The notes under the pieces are model-generated. The model did not search any database and was not told the origin of the DNA. It worked only from the letters and a program-made list of their open reading frames with translations. 64,000 nt of DNA, taken from Pomacea canaliculata (taxonomy: Eukaryota; Mollusca; Gastropoda; Architaenioglossa; Ampullariidae). The first letter of the stretch is position 1. Each line of letters begins with the position of its first letter. The stretch covers positions 10,438,345 through 10,502,344 of the forward strand of contig NC_037595.1 of assembly GCF_003073045.1 (NCBI RefSeq), read 5' to 3'. The position numbers were made by a program, and so were the translations under genes. Shown in pieces: positions 39,701 to 52,063 of the stretch.

Positions 39701-40512
39701 GGACAGTATAAGAGGGACAGAAACATAAACAAATAACATATGAGCTATAAAAGAATAAACAACCGTACTAAACAATGAATAAAATCAAATACAGAAAACA
39801 CAAAGAGGAACCAAATAACAAGAACACGAGAATGAGGCAATTTAAACTGAACGACCCATTCAAACCACGTTAAACCAGTTTCCCCCTGAGGTCAAAATCT
39901 AGAGATAAACTGTCGGTTGAAATATCCCCAAACCTAAATAATTCTCCACCAAGGACATCAGAAAGACAAGCTGCAAAGCTTCACTTCTAAGGACACACGA
40001 CAAGACTGACTTTTCAGCTTGATTTCTACTCAGGACGAAATCGTTGAGACACTTGCTTTTTATGGCTATTTTTGTTTATAGGTGCTTTCTATGAACATTT
40101 ATCCGTCTATAAATAAATAAAAGGCATAGTAATCATATTGAAAAACATCAAGTCAATCATCAAGCCTGCAAAAGCACGTTTCGTTATGTATTGTTGGGTG
40201 ATAACGTTTTGTTCTAATTTAAATAATGGAAACAATACATGATTGAGGAAAGCCCTAAATTTAGGAATAGAAAAAGAGGAATAAAATCCTTTCGCGTGAA
40301 TGTTGTTGAAAGCATTTCTACACATTTACTTATATTTATTTATTGCAATTAACCTCTAGAATCATGTTCAGCAGCAGTATAAAATCTATAATAAGAAAGT
40401 TATGGCTACTCAGTCTCCAATATAATTTTCAGCCAATCAGTCTTCGACGTACCAACGCTCCGACATCCTCCAAAGGCTGTTTCTTGGTGACTGACACTTT
40501 GGGGGGTGCCAT
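34273..40512 (-). CDS. BRICHOS-domain type II membrane protein 2 with GDGPM-repeat, His-rich tail
   Basis: About 266 residues in six exons: 40453-40512, 37732-37947, 36313-36453, 35660-35761, 34953-35094 and 34273-34412. Phases 0,0,0,0,1 are identical to BRICHOS protein 1. It starts MAPPKVSVTKKQPLEDVGAL (exon 1 ends on a perfect GTACGT). The membrane helix is in exon 2 (PIIIGLALTFLTLIICVTVV, about residues 57-81). The BRICHOS core is more divergent: ATFAYADFGK-GVAVFKDDVNKQCYVVRP, a CPPLQVQGL segment, and a second cysteine in VAQQCEDYLVLQASFQI. Exon 6 is unlike the paralog: six perfect copies of GDGPM, then WDEHHHHPDMHMEKK and a stop. The four consecutive His plus one more near the end could bind metal. 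The family assignment rests partly on the paralog. The repeat exon is placed by a TTACTGCAG acceptor and matching phase. Confidence 0.82.
34322..34411 (-). repeat. coding minisatellite, 15 bases x 6
   Basis: Six tandem units GGRGATGGACCCATG (R is A or G) form most of the last exon of BRICHOS protein 2 and encode GDGPM x6. Units differ only at one synonymous position, which suggests recent expansion or homogenisation. Other frames give MDPWG/E and HGSIP repeats, which are artefacts. Confidence 0.9.
36615..36771. repeat. (CAA)n microsatellite, about 157 bases
   Basis: Near-perfect CAA/AAC repeat, broken only by a short CACCAACACCACCAC patch near 36696-36711. It lies in intron 2 of BRICHOS protein 2, about 160 bases from exon 3, and generates artefactual poly-Asn, poly-Thr and poly-Leu frames. 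Confidence 0.95.
38597..38699. repeat. minisatellite, about 26-base period
   Basis: Four imperfect units in intron 1 of BRICHOS protein 2. Two are close copies of CTRGTGTACAACACTATTT plus TATCC, one is diverged, and one is partial (CTGAGTGTGTAACACTATCC). Confidence 0.7.
39560..39720. mobile_element. dispersed repeat with (AAT/GAT)n head
   Basis: An AAT then GAT run is followed by its own near-complement (GATGAT...ATCATC) at 39560-39626. AAATTTATAAAGCGCATACT and AAGGAGCATGGTCTTAACGC come next. The words ATTTATA(A/T)AGCGC next to a microsatellite are typical of invertebrate SINE/MITE ends. Family and right boundary are uncertain. Confidence 0.4.
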
Positions 40513-40651
40513 GGTGCTTGCCTACGATGGTTTCCTGCTGACAACGGTGTGTAGGACGGCTGCAGTAGTGCCCAACGTCCGTCACTGCCCCAGTCGACGA
40601 CAGCACTGAGCACGTGACCACAACGCGGAAGTGTCACGCTCTTTTGAATTC

Positions 40652-40891
40652 GCGCATGCGCCTTTAATAGAGGCCTCCACGTATAGCTGGAGTGTCGCTT
40701 GGGGTAGAAAATAGACCTCGATTGTTCTGATCACCTGTGGGTCAAGGTACTCAGGTATCGAGTGAGACCCTTCAGGCGCGCGCAGCACACACATACACGT
40801 TCGCACGCACGATCACGCACACACTCATGTTTCTTAGCGACAGCAAGACGTTACCGCTTTGCTCCAGTTCACTGACTATGCTGTGACGTCA
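40652..40891 (-). promoter_or_regulatory. promoter motifs of BRICHOS protein 2
   Basis: An NRF1-type palindrome GCGCATGCGC (40652-40661) lies 140 bases upstream of the ATG at 40512. A consensus CRE TGACGTCA (40884-40891) lies about 370 bases upstream. No TATA box is obvious. Assignment rests on motif and distance only. Confidence 0.45.
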
Positions 40892-43800
40892 TACTGGGGA
40901 GGGAGGAGAGAAGGGAGAAGGGTGGCAGTAGGTTACTGGGACTGAAAGGGAAGACAACTGTGTTTCCCGATGCATTCTGTCCATTCTGGTGAAACAAGCC
41001 TTTACAAACATCCTGATAAGAAATTACCACAATTAATCTGATATCACTAGTAGTGCATGGGCTGACAGCTGAATATCCTCCGCATCATTTCATCTTATGC
41101 TTCCCTCTCTGGTTCTCCTTGTGTTTGTCTTTCCGTACGTAAAAAAATGTGGTTGCACACAATGCACCTAACCTTGGTGACCAATCCCTTCTCCTTGAGC
41201 GCCACTCGAGCCCGTCACCCCATCTCCCGAAAAACGTAAAAGGTACGTAGTTCAACGCCAGACCTTAGCCAGGATCGCCCCATTAACTGCTTGTTATTTA
41301 CATTCCGAGCCATAATCAGAGAGAGAACGATAAGGCGCGAATCTCTAAGTCTGACAGGTGATTTCCCTCAGGTCGAAACCCCTCCAGTGCTGATGTGGAC
41401 AAAAGGAAATTCGGTGCATCACAGGTAAAAATTCGACATAGCACCAAAAGAGATGGATTTCCCTCCATTACACTCCTCAATCCCTTCTTTTAAAGACTCT
41501 TTTACACATCAGAAATGGCAAAAATCATACAAAACAACGATAATATTTAGCGAAAAGTTGATACAAGGGAGACAATCACAGGAGCTCGCTACGATCTTCA
41601 ACAAATGCTATCTCCCTTTTCATCCAATAGACAAACTACGGCACACACACACACTAGGTTGTCCCTCAACATTTACGCCACTGTTATTATCCACATCATA
41701 AAGTTATGCTGCTATGACAAATAACCCTCCTAGATAAATTGAATTTTGAGTCCCGCCTGCAGTTGATTTGGAAGGCAGAACAAAATGGTTTCCCCATCCC
41801 TAGAGTAGATAAGAGTAGAGATCTGTCCCTGCTAATGAGGCGACATGTATTAACGAAAAGTAGGCATGATCTAGGAATCATTAAACTTTACCCATAAGCT
41901 GGCTTTCGATAATTTTATACTTTTTTTCTACCCCCGCATGTCTATGGTCATCAGATGTATAAGGTTGTAAGGTACACAACTCGATTTTACTATTGAAAAC
42001 AATTTTTTGTATAAAGATGAACTCCCTTTACTCAAATAAGGCTTTGCTATTTTGTGGTAGAAGACTGATAGTGTTCACTGACGTAAACCTACAGGTTATA
42101 CACACTAACACACACACAAACACACACACATGCTGGCAGGCTGCTAGTCTCGCGAGCACCACCTGTCTGAACTATGGCTGACGCCGAGCGCGTGCACATG
42201 CGCATAGCTATGCGGACGTGTGTTGCAGGTGACAGGTGGGAAGTAAAAAGCTATCGCATTGCATTTACCCAGGAGATGCGAGCAGGATGACACTGCTGAC
42301 AGGAGGCTTAAACATTATGTGAGTACTCAAGTCGTCTGATCATCAGACTAAACATTGTTTCATTATCGGTGCTTCAAGAGTCGTGTGTAACAAATCATTC
42401 GTGCTTTTCATCCTTTGTTTCTCTAATATATCCAACCCGAGAGTCCTCTCTCTCTCTCTGTGTTCCCACTAGTATATATATACTTTTAGCAAATTTCGAC
42501 TGTCCCATACATCTTTTTCCGTTTTCCGGAAGACACGACATCTAAGGCAATAAATCTGTAGTCAGATCCTGTCTCTCCATGCATCCGCCATCATGCCATC
42601 TACCCGATAACGATAAAAGACATCAAATACCATCTTTCTGGGAAGTACTCTCTTCTATACCCTGTTGTTTTTCTTATTATGATCTTGAAATAGTTGTCAG
42701 GATCTGGCATCTACCCTGTTACCTTTTATCCCTCAGCAATAAAAGATGCAGGATGTAACATCCCTCCAGATATCTGTAGTCATACCGACTGATGACAGCA
42801 TCCGAGAGCGGTTATCGCACTCGAACTAGGAGTCCGTCTTGTCGGGTGCAAGCGAAACATAACCCCATTTATAACCCAGAAGGTATCTGAAGTAGACATA
42901 GAATAAAGAAATTCACCAAAGAACATAAATTCCAACTATACAACAATCTTCTTATACTACATTGGATGAATTTTAAGTAACAAGATGGTTGTACTCATAT
43001 TCTAAATATGAATTACAGACAAGAGCAGAAAATAACTAAACGGAACTATCCAAACGGTATGCCAGCCAGCCAGCCAGCCAGCCCAACTCACACAAATGTG
43101 CAAACTTAATAAATGCACAAAAAACTGCTCTATTATTGATGGACGACATCTGCGAACAAAACCACAGCGCCAACATGTCTTTCTTGCTGTGTAATAATGT
43201 AATAGCAGCAACAATACAAACAATTTTTTAATATCGTGCACTGTGCTGCCGGCAGCAAGTTCAGTGCTCTTTGACATAATAGAAAAATCTCCTGTCACAC
43301 ACACACACAGCATAAAAACAGCATACAAGCACACACAAAAGAACTCACACATAAATACTACAACACGAAAGGCGCTCACAGACATACATACAAATTACAC
43401 ATATACATACATGGACACATGCACACACAAATGAACATATAGATATACAAAGCGCGCGCGCACATACACACACACACACATACGCACTAGCTGTGCTTCC
43501 AAAACATTTCAGAGATCAAAGTACTGTCGAAATCCCTATACAGGGATGCGATAAACACCTGACAGCAAGTGAGTATGAGGCTACAGGTGTGTAAGCGATA
43601 AGTGTGTGAGATAGGGCGAGTACTTTCCTCACGTGACGTCATGGCCGCTATAGTCCATTTCAACACCCGTCCTCAGACCACGCCCCCTGCCACCCGATAA
43701 CGAGACCAACGAACCCTGTAGCACGACCGGTCATTTCTCTCCATCACACACCACACATGCTGCTGCAGCTGCAACATCAACACCAACAGCTCATCTCCCA

Positions 43801-44232
43801 CCTGCTCCGTCATCGGTCGGTGATGATCTGTGTCGGGTAGAAGTTAATTACCGACCATGCCAACGGGCCGTGTCCGCTCATAGCAAAGACCAGGTAATAT
43901 GAACACACTCAGGAAACTAATATTTGCGACAAAATGTTTAGTTTTAAAGTAGGATGCTCTTGGGTTTAATGATTGTGACGGTTTGTGATAATGTCGATGA
44001 AGTTTAGTCACGTGGTTTTAGAGAACTGTAGGTCTGAGGGTAAAGACAATGCATCTCGGGGTCACATGGTCTTGATTGGCATGTATGCTGAAACTGAAAA
44101 AAAAAAAAACAGGTGGCGAAGGGATGCTTTGGTCATGAACAGGGTTCTAATCTAATTTTTTTTTAAAATAATGGAGTTAGTTGTGAGCAGGTGTTCCTTC
44201 AAACTGTAATTAAATTTTTCTTTCATTCGCAG
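40892..44232. other. divergent intergenic region, BRICHOS protein 2 to MFS gene
   Basis: No coding exon recognised. Repeats: CACA run 41643-41656, (CCAG)n 43061-43082, CA/GCGC run 43452-43482. TGACGTCA at 43634-43641 lies about 600 bases upstream of the MFS start codon. A possible non-coding 5' exon ends at the GTAATA donor near 43892, after GCTCATAGCAAAGACCAG. Confidence 0.4.
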
Positions 44233-44246
44233 GTCAGTGAGAAGAC

Positions 44247-47200
44247 ATGAACATTTCCACCATCGATCTTCAGGAACCTGTAAACCGTTTTCGTAGTAAT
44301 GACTATCAGCTCAGCCAGCTAAGCTATCTCCAGGACAGTCCATCTGATCAGTTCTCCAAACGTACCGGGTATGTCCAAACTCCTGTCAAAGTGGAATACT
44401 AACTTCATCTACTTTTCTTTGTTCCTAACCTCATCCCATGTCTGGTGTCTCTTCCATTTGGCTTTATCTGTTTTTCTTTCTTTGATGATATGACAAAGCA
44501 CACTCCGCAAACAATAAACTTAAATACAATTAAATACTAGAAGATGTCAACATCTAAAGAGATATTGGTAAATAAATGCTAATCGAAATTCAAGGATGAA
44601 ACGAAACTCTTTACAAACAAGATTGGTCGTAACTCAAATGCTCGTGTGTCGGCTCTAAGTGTTGTTAAATGTAGGTATTAATTAGGCATGAATATGTCCA
44701 GTAGGTCAACATATTAATTAATCCTCGCTGTTATTCACATTGCAAACCACTGATAACACTAAAGTTATCTCAGTTCTTAAAAATTGTGCAGGATATTTTG
44801 ACAAGTGATAAGTTGTCTCAATCCTTCAAAGTATTTTAGGATATTGTGACAGCCACCTCTACTCCCTTCATTTAACATTAGTTAAAACTAGTTTACATAG
44901 AAAACAACACAAATCCACCACAATAAATTAAGTCCCTTTAATCGTTCTAGTTTTTTTTAGAAATGGATTGCTTACTTAATTTTATGCTGTCTTAATTGCA
45001 ATCTCCTCATTACTTACTCTCAGCGGTCCGTCGTAAAGCTCGTATATTCATCGCCGTTTGAAGCTTTATCTATAGAATAATTTTCCGTCATCTATGCGAA
45101 GTTTTTGATGACATAATAAGTACAGAGGGCAGTTACACTATCGGTTTGATTGCTCGCGTGAGACGACCGACCTGACTAGACCCAGGTTCATGTGGACTTG
45201 AGATTACTGAAAGAGAGACACTGATAACTGCGACAAGCGGCCTGCCAGCGTTACCTGCCCATACATACCCGGTTAGACTACGATCAGGGTAGGAGATAGA
45301 AAATGAGTAAATATGGAAGAGACCGCCTTGTAGGGTCAAGAGCTCTCAGGTGTGCAGGTAGAGATCTGGGTGTGAAAGGTCCACGAATGCTGCACCAAAC
45401 GTTGTAACAGGTAAACAATTTCCTCTTGGTCTGTTTGTTTATGTTGATTGTGGTTTATGCTGATGAAAAAGGTAAGGAAATGATTTAAATCTTCAGGTAA
45501 CATGTAGACCTGCCTTGAGTGATCGCATGTTGATGACACAAAGTCAAAGTTAAATAAAATGAAACAGAATTGTTGGTAAGTTTTGCGGAATTAAAGCTCA
45601 CAGAAGACACTTCAGCGAGTCTGAAAGAAATGATGAGTAGGTAGAGGAGTACATGCGTACTTACACACACGTACACACGAACACAGAAATATCAACAACA
45701 GGGGAAGAGAGAAACAGCGAGGTTAGGGTGGGAGAAATAAAGGGAGATAAGATCAAGACAGACAATTCAGGATTGTTGACAGAGACATTAAACAATCATT
45801 TACATTAATATATACAGACGCATTATCAATATGAGTAACTGAGTCACCCGTGGCCACAATAACAGTTTTCACATCTGCTCCTGCTCCTGCCAAAGTGCAG
45901 AGTTCATGAACTACATTTGTTGACTTTCCTGACTTTTGATTTTTGAACTTCCTTATCAACGACAATAAACCGGTTTACACACCCAGACTGTGTCGACCAG
46001 CCAGCGAACACACGAGCAAGACAATGAAGCATATTCGCTGTGACCTGCTGCTGGCAGAACCGGAAGTGCACCCAGCATGATAACGTTCTCTGTGGCGGGT
46101 TGCAGGCTAGAGGGCAGAGGTTGCGCCGTTGCCATGGTGAGTCGCGTGACGGCCCTGCGCGTTATGGCGCTGGTGGCGGGGTGTCTGGGGATGGGCATGG
46201 CCGGCACCATCTACGCCGTCAACGCTTACTTTAACGCCATCAAGAAAACCTTCAACTACACACAGTCTGAAAGTGAGTTCACACTTCCTCTCTATAGTCA
46301 CTTGGTGATCTTCTCTTGTTGTCCCCATTTTTAATTTTTTTAAAACCTTTGTTTATTTCTTATTTTATTTTAATTGATTTGCACTTTCTTTAATTATTAA
46401 TTTTCCTTATAGTTTATCTTTTTCTTTTTGGTTTATTTTTTTTCTTTTTAGTTCATTTTTTTCTTTTTGGTTTATTTTTTCCTTTTGGTTTATTTTTTTT
46501 TGTTTATTTTTTTTTTCTGGTTTATTTTAGTCTTTTTGTAGTTTCGTGTATGTTTGTTTCTGGTTTATATAGTAGATTTCTTAATTTTTAAATTATTATT
46601 TTTTTTGGTCTTTTTTGTGGGATTTTGTTTGGTGTACAGTTTTAATTTTTACCGTTTTTTTAAATATTTGTTTCATTTTTTAACATTTGATTTTATTTTT
46701 TGTATTTGATGTATTTATTAATTTTTTTAAACGTCCTTTTTCTAACCGTTTTCTAACTAAAAAATGCCCGTCCCTGGTTTATTACAGTGGAAATAATTGG
46801 AGCCATGGGTAACTTTGGGGTCTCCCTGGGTTCCCGCTGGCTTTGTCTGCGAGCGCTTTGGCGGGCGAGTGACGTCACTGGTGGCGCTCGTTCTTACATC
46901 CTTCGCATTTTTCATGACGTATTCCACAACGTTCGCCAAGGACTTCTACAGCAGCGACAAGGGTCCCTGGCTGCAATATTTTTATTATTTCATGGGAGGT
47001 AAGTCTGGACCCCAGCCTCTCGCTCAGCACAGCTTAGCTTATCGTTCGAAATAGGTGTTAAACTGATGTAATAAAAGACCCTAATAAAGACCCACATTTT
47101 AATAAATTTTCTTGCCCTTGAGCTGTTTTACTTCTTTGTCCACACAAGACAAATTTTTGAAAGTCTGGTCTTTCAAAAAAATTTAGCGTTGTTTGACTTA

Positions 47201-48546
47201 TCTCCTCAGAAGAAAACTTGTCTCCCTTTATACATTCGTTACTGGGATGCTTTTGACCTGTGTCTTGCAGGGTTCGGCGCAGTCTTCTCCTACATGGCTG
47301 CCTTGAGTGTTAACATCGACAACTTCAGCGGCAAGCACCGCGGCAAGGTTATCGGTCTCCTCGACGCCAGCTTCAGCGCCGGGCCCGGGGTCATGGCCTT
47401 CGTGTACGGCGCCTTCTTCATCAACGGCCACGACAAGGACGAGTGGAACCAGGACTTGCGTGGCTTTTACCTCCTCTCCGCCATTTGCTTTATCGTCGTT
47501 AACGGTCTCGGAGTCGTGTTCATGGGCAGGTATCCGCGACAGAGAGTCACTGATCTCGACAGGTGAGATAATGCTACAGAGCCTAGAATATAAAAGCTCC
47601 TCCTCCTCCTCCTTCTCCCTTCCATGCTCATGCAAAAGATCGCTAGCGGTAGCGGCGACCACATGGCCTTTTAAACTTGCCAATTAGTAATGGTGGTACT
47701 CGTAGTGCTTGCAGTAGTGGTAGTAGTGGTGATAGAGATTGTTGTTAAAATTGGATGAAACAGACTGTCCCTTGGTGCCTACCTTGTTGCAGCCTTGATT
47801 CTACCCCAGTGAGCAGCACGGAACTCGACGAAATCGCAAACCCCAGCAACCCTGACGTCAGCACGGAGGAGCAGACCGGACTGAAGCTGCTGGGCATGTT
47901 CGACTTCCACTTCCTGACGTGGTCCTACATCTTCTGTGCCAGCCTGCAGCTCATGTTCCAGGCCAACATCTCCACCTTCCTCAAGTCCAGCCACCTGGAG
48001 GAGTACAGCACCCTCTTCACGACCTTGACCTTCGCCGTGGGCACGGTGGCCAAGTTTTTTTTCGGCTTCGTCTCTGACGTCATCGTGCAGCGCGTGCCGC
48101 GGGTCACGGTCAGCCTCATCGCCATGGTTTTACAGACCATCGTCCTTACTGTTTGCGTGTTCATGGCCGACAACTTCACCGTCCTGATGATCGGCACCCT
48201 GGGCGTCGGCATCCCTAACGGGGCGACTTGGTGCTTGACCCCGACCATGACCTCAGAATACTTTGGGGTCAAGTATTTTGGTCGTAACTGGGGCTGGATG
48301 ATGCTAGGCAACGCTATCTTCGGCTTGGCCCTGCAGAAGGCGTTTGGCGCCATCTATGAGTCTGAGATTCCTGTGGTCGGGGAGACGGACTGTTATGGGC
48401 TGAACTGCTACCGCTGGAGCCTGGTCATCATGGCCGGCCTCAGCCTCTGCTCCGTCATCTTCTACGCCGGCCTCTTAGAAAGGCGCCTGGCTTACCGGAA
48501 GTACAAGCAAGCAGAAATATCCGCTGCTTATAACCGCATCCACTGA
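44247..48546 (+). CDS. major facilitator superfamily transporter (nodulin-like/NFD type)
   Basis: Predicted 12-helix carrier of about 514 residues. Exons: 44247-44368, 46106-46272, 46788-46998, 47271-47562 and 47793-48546, with phases 2,1,1,2. The cytosolic N-terminus [20 protein letters not shown] is followed by helix 1 ([20 protein letters not shown]) and an MFS A-loop [16 protein letters not shown]. The second half opens [20 protein letters not shown] and carries [19 protein letters not shown] and [18 protein letters not shown], a pattern seen in nodulin-like transporters. It ends [18 protein letters not shown]. Substrate unknown. In exon 3 the frame slips by one within the G runs at about 46817-46830 (between IGAMGNFG and PAGFV); removing one base makes the CDS divisible by three. 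An alternative start is the Kozak-strong ATG at 46136. Confidence 0.88.
46325..46760. repeat. T-rich minisatellite-like tract
   Basis: About 430 bases in intron 2 of the MFS gene made of degenerate TTTCTTTTTGGTTTATTTTT-like units, strongly T-biased on the plus strand and continuing to the 3' splice site. Confidence 0.65.
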
Positions 48547-51500
48547 TCATGAGCGGATCACAATCGCCGCTGTTTACTCAAAAAAATGTCTTTACAGATT
48601 ACAGCAGGGTAACGGGCAGGCCCACATGGGCAGGTGGCAATATATTTATTACACACTCCCTGGTCTGGAACATTCTGACGATATGATTAAAGATTAATAA
48701 CAATGAAGGTTAATAGGTACATATGCTTGTGGGGGTAGCCCATGTAGTTGACAAAATACTCAAACATTTCTGTTCATCCAATCGAGATATGAGATATACA
48801 GTCTTATGTCTCTACAGCAACTGGAACAAAATTAAATTAAGCACTTGTTATCCTATCAGCCCGTACGTAAACGCGTGCAAAAATAGTCCGTGATTGGGTA
48901 GAGGGTTTGGTTCCTTTATAAACTGATACACATATCGAAGACAGGGTTTTAAGGATTTTTGAAGAAGTCTGCAATATCGGATGTGGGATAAAGAAATCTT
49001 AGAAGGCCAAGAGGAGAGAAAGCGCTCAGGGAGTCACTAAGGTTTGAGAATAATGACCTGAGGACAAGACTGAATACTTCAAAGATACCAACCTATTTGA
49101 TAAGATGGAAATCAATGGTAGACAATGTGCGATCTATTCATTTAGGCTTGGTAAGAAGCCATATGCAACATTGAAAGTTGAGAGATGAAAGGACTCTTAC
49201 TAAAGATGGACGGGATCATGTGGCAATACTGTGAGGCGTTACGGACAACATTACATTGGGATATTACACGATGATACCTGATGGGACTGAATGCTTGGAC
49301 ATTGCTTGTAATGCCTTATGTAGAATATTTTATTGGAATAGTGTATGGTGTACATGTTTGTTTGGAGTTTGTTTGGATGCTGAATCTGATACACGAACAC
49401 ATTTCTTGAATACGACTAGAAATACCTACTTGTCGCTTTTTTCGGAAAGATAATATTTGTTTGTATTTTTTTTAAAATACACTAACTTATTCACAGAACG
49501 TACAATCTGAGTAGTTCTATGCGATAATCAGCCTCGTGTGTGTTTGTGTGTGAGCGAGTTTGAAAGACAGCGTGTTGCCTGCAGGTCACATCCGGGGTCA
49601 ACTTTGAACTTCTTAAACTAGCGACAGGTCACGCACGCACACAAACACGTTTGCATCAGGAGTGGAGCACAATCACCATTAGATATCAGACAATCCTTTA
49701 ATTCCGTTGTCAGACACATCTAATATACAGTCATACCTATAAAATAGTTACAGAGCTCATCGTTCTTCACTGCCATCGCCGTCATCTTCATCAGGAGCCG
49801 CATCCTCGCCGTTCACTCAGTCTTTCACTCAGGTCTCCAACTTGCAGACAATCAGTCGCAGTTAATCGAAAATTAATTAATTCAAAGCTTCGTTGATTTT
49901 GTGGACTCGGCGACGAGGGCTTCGTTGCTTTGGTTGCCAGCGTGGAATCTCAAAACGACTTCAGCGTTTTGTGTCGGGTGGAGACTGCACACGGGGTATC
50001 GGCGCGAAATATACATTAAATGTACAGCATGAAGTAGGAGCGAAAAGAGAGAGGTATTTCACTCGGTGAAGTATACATTAAAATGTACAATAATACGAAG
50101 TAAGAACAGTAACGGAAAGAGAGAGAGAAGTATTTTTTACACAGTGTCTTTGTAGTTGTTCCTCCCTCCATGTCCACAAAGATGTCATGAGAAGCTAAGT
50201 ACTACTCACTTCACAGAATAAGACTTTTTTTCTTAGCAGCTCTGTTTTATTTACATATACATTTTCTTGTTTATTTTCATTTTACCTATAAGTATCTTTC
50301 ATAAAATAATAATTTTTGCAAACTGCAAGACAAGCAACTGTGTATGTTTATATTTTTTATATACCTGGTACACTCGCAGAATTTCGTATTTTACATTCAC
50401 TCAAATGTGCATAAAATAAATAAATAAATAAATAAGTTAAAATAATAGGAAGTGATGGAAAACTGTCGGCAAGAACGATCTTCGTCTGTTGTCGTTGCTT
50501 TTGTTGGCATCAAACGCCTTCGTGTAATGCCTTTAAGAGCAGGCTATGTTTTTAGCGTGACGTGTAAATAATAAATAAATATATTCACTATTCACACAGT
50601 ACAATGAGAATTTACTATATATATACAAACACACACTATTAATACATCGGACATTTCGTGTCGTCGGAAATGGTTACAACCAAACACTCGGTCTCCACAC
50701 GTTCGTTGTAATAAAACAAAATGCAAAATCTTTTCATAACGTGCATCTCCCGTTCAAATAAATAAGAATATCTTAGCATACTTTGAAGGATGCTTTGTTT
50801 ACATGACGAGCTAAGGCGCTCTATATAATGTTAAATGTTTGGTCGTTCAACTGCAGTACTTTGGTAATAGATGAACACGACGAAAGGTTCGCTCGCTAAA
50901 GCTTTCGACATTAGGTAAGCGTTTGATATACTTCTGTTTGTTTCCATTTTCAGGGAGATGTCATGCCCAGCTTCAAACATCCTCTCCTACTACTCCAGAC
51001 AATCGATTCTCTTGCTCTCTTTAGCTGATCATGCAATCTGAAAATAATCGATACAAGATGAAGACGTGATAAGAACGTCACCGTACTGATCACGTGTGCC
51101 ATCGTCTGCAACAGCCAATCAATGCGAAGGCACAACGTGTACAAAAATTTGTCTTTTTGAACAGGTGTAGCTGGCGAGGAAAACCTGACTTTTCCACATA
51201 ATAAATATTTGAGTATGGGCATCCTTATAATATAAATTCTTATTAACAGAGATTCAGACTTTCACAAAACGAATCTTTTATAAATGATAACAGACCTCTA
51301 CAAATGTATTAATAGGACAACTATGAAAATACATTTTAGAAAATATATTAAACTATTAGGTGTTTTGAAAGATCAAGGCAGATGTTATATAACAGCCTCA
51401 GCTGATAAGAGCTTATTTGAAAATATTAGAATTAAAAGAATGCACACAACACTGTTATACTCAAGAACATACACACATAACTATTAATAGAATTCAACTG

Positions 51501-51783
51501 TAAAGAGAGAAGATAATAAGCAGGAAAAACCAGAAAAAAACTGTTGTTATCGCTAGTCTGTCGTTGTCGTGAGGAACCGTTCATTGGTGAGGAGCGGTGA
51601 GAGGAGACATGGCGCACACACACCAAAGCCGCTGCAGGAGGGGCGGATGCTGGATGTTAATGGCAGACAGTCTTTGCAAAGTTGACACAGGAAGCAAAAC
51701 AGTAAAGCCATCAGCAGCAAAGCACTCAGTGTTTGTTTGTTTTTGTTTGTAACTTGAGCAACAATGTTGACGTAGTGGCGGCG
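48547..51783. other. MFS 3' flank and gene-free DNA
   Basis: ATTAAA at 48686-48691 is a candidate poly(A) signal for the MFS gene. An (AAAT)n run lies near 50416-50440. Open frames such as 49256-49453 (+) and 50950-51222 (-) have no recognisable protein features. Otherwise nothing was seen. Confidence 0.4.
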
Positions 51784-52063
51784 TGACGTCACGGCGACTG
51801 GCTACTTGGGTCGGACTGGTCTTCCTCCTCGCTACCGAAGGAGTCGGAGTCTGTGGAGGGCATAAAATGACGTGACAGTAAGCGCATGCGCAGAAGGAGA
51901 CAAGCTGATTGGTTTGTTGGCAGATCATGCAGCCAATCCACAAACGGCATGCTAATCAACATGCAGTGACGTACACACACTTTGAAATGGCTTTGATAAA
52001 TATCGAGAACATTCCATGCAATACAAAAATGGCGAACGCAGTTCCGGGACCTGAGGATCGTGG
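51784..52063 (+). promoter_or_regulatory. orphan promoter-like cluster and possible first exon
   Basis: TGACGTCA (51784-51791) and the NRF1-type GCGCATGCGC (51882-51891) are followed 138 bases later by an ATG in a good context at 52029 (AAAAATGGCG; MANAVPGPEDRGGSE). The NRF1-to-ATG spacing mirrors that of BRICHOS protein 2. No downstream exon on the plus strand was recognised, so the gene it would serve is unknown. The cluster may be bidirectional. Confidence 0.3.
51789..51850 (-). CDS. possible acidic terminal exon of an unknown gene
   Basis: After a good minus-strand acceptor (TTTATGCCCTCCACAG) one frame reads SDSFGSEEEDQSDPSSQSP then TGA, an acidic Ser-rich C-terminus typical of real proteins. 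The acceptor is phase 1. No matching upstream exon was found. It may be chance. Confidence 0.2.

Noticed and set aside
42800-42870. tRNA-like stretch near GAGAGCGGTTATCGCACTCG
   Set aside because: No proper B box and no cloverleaf pairing could be drawn; not called as a tRNA.
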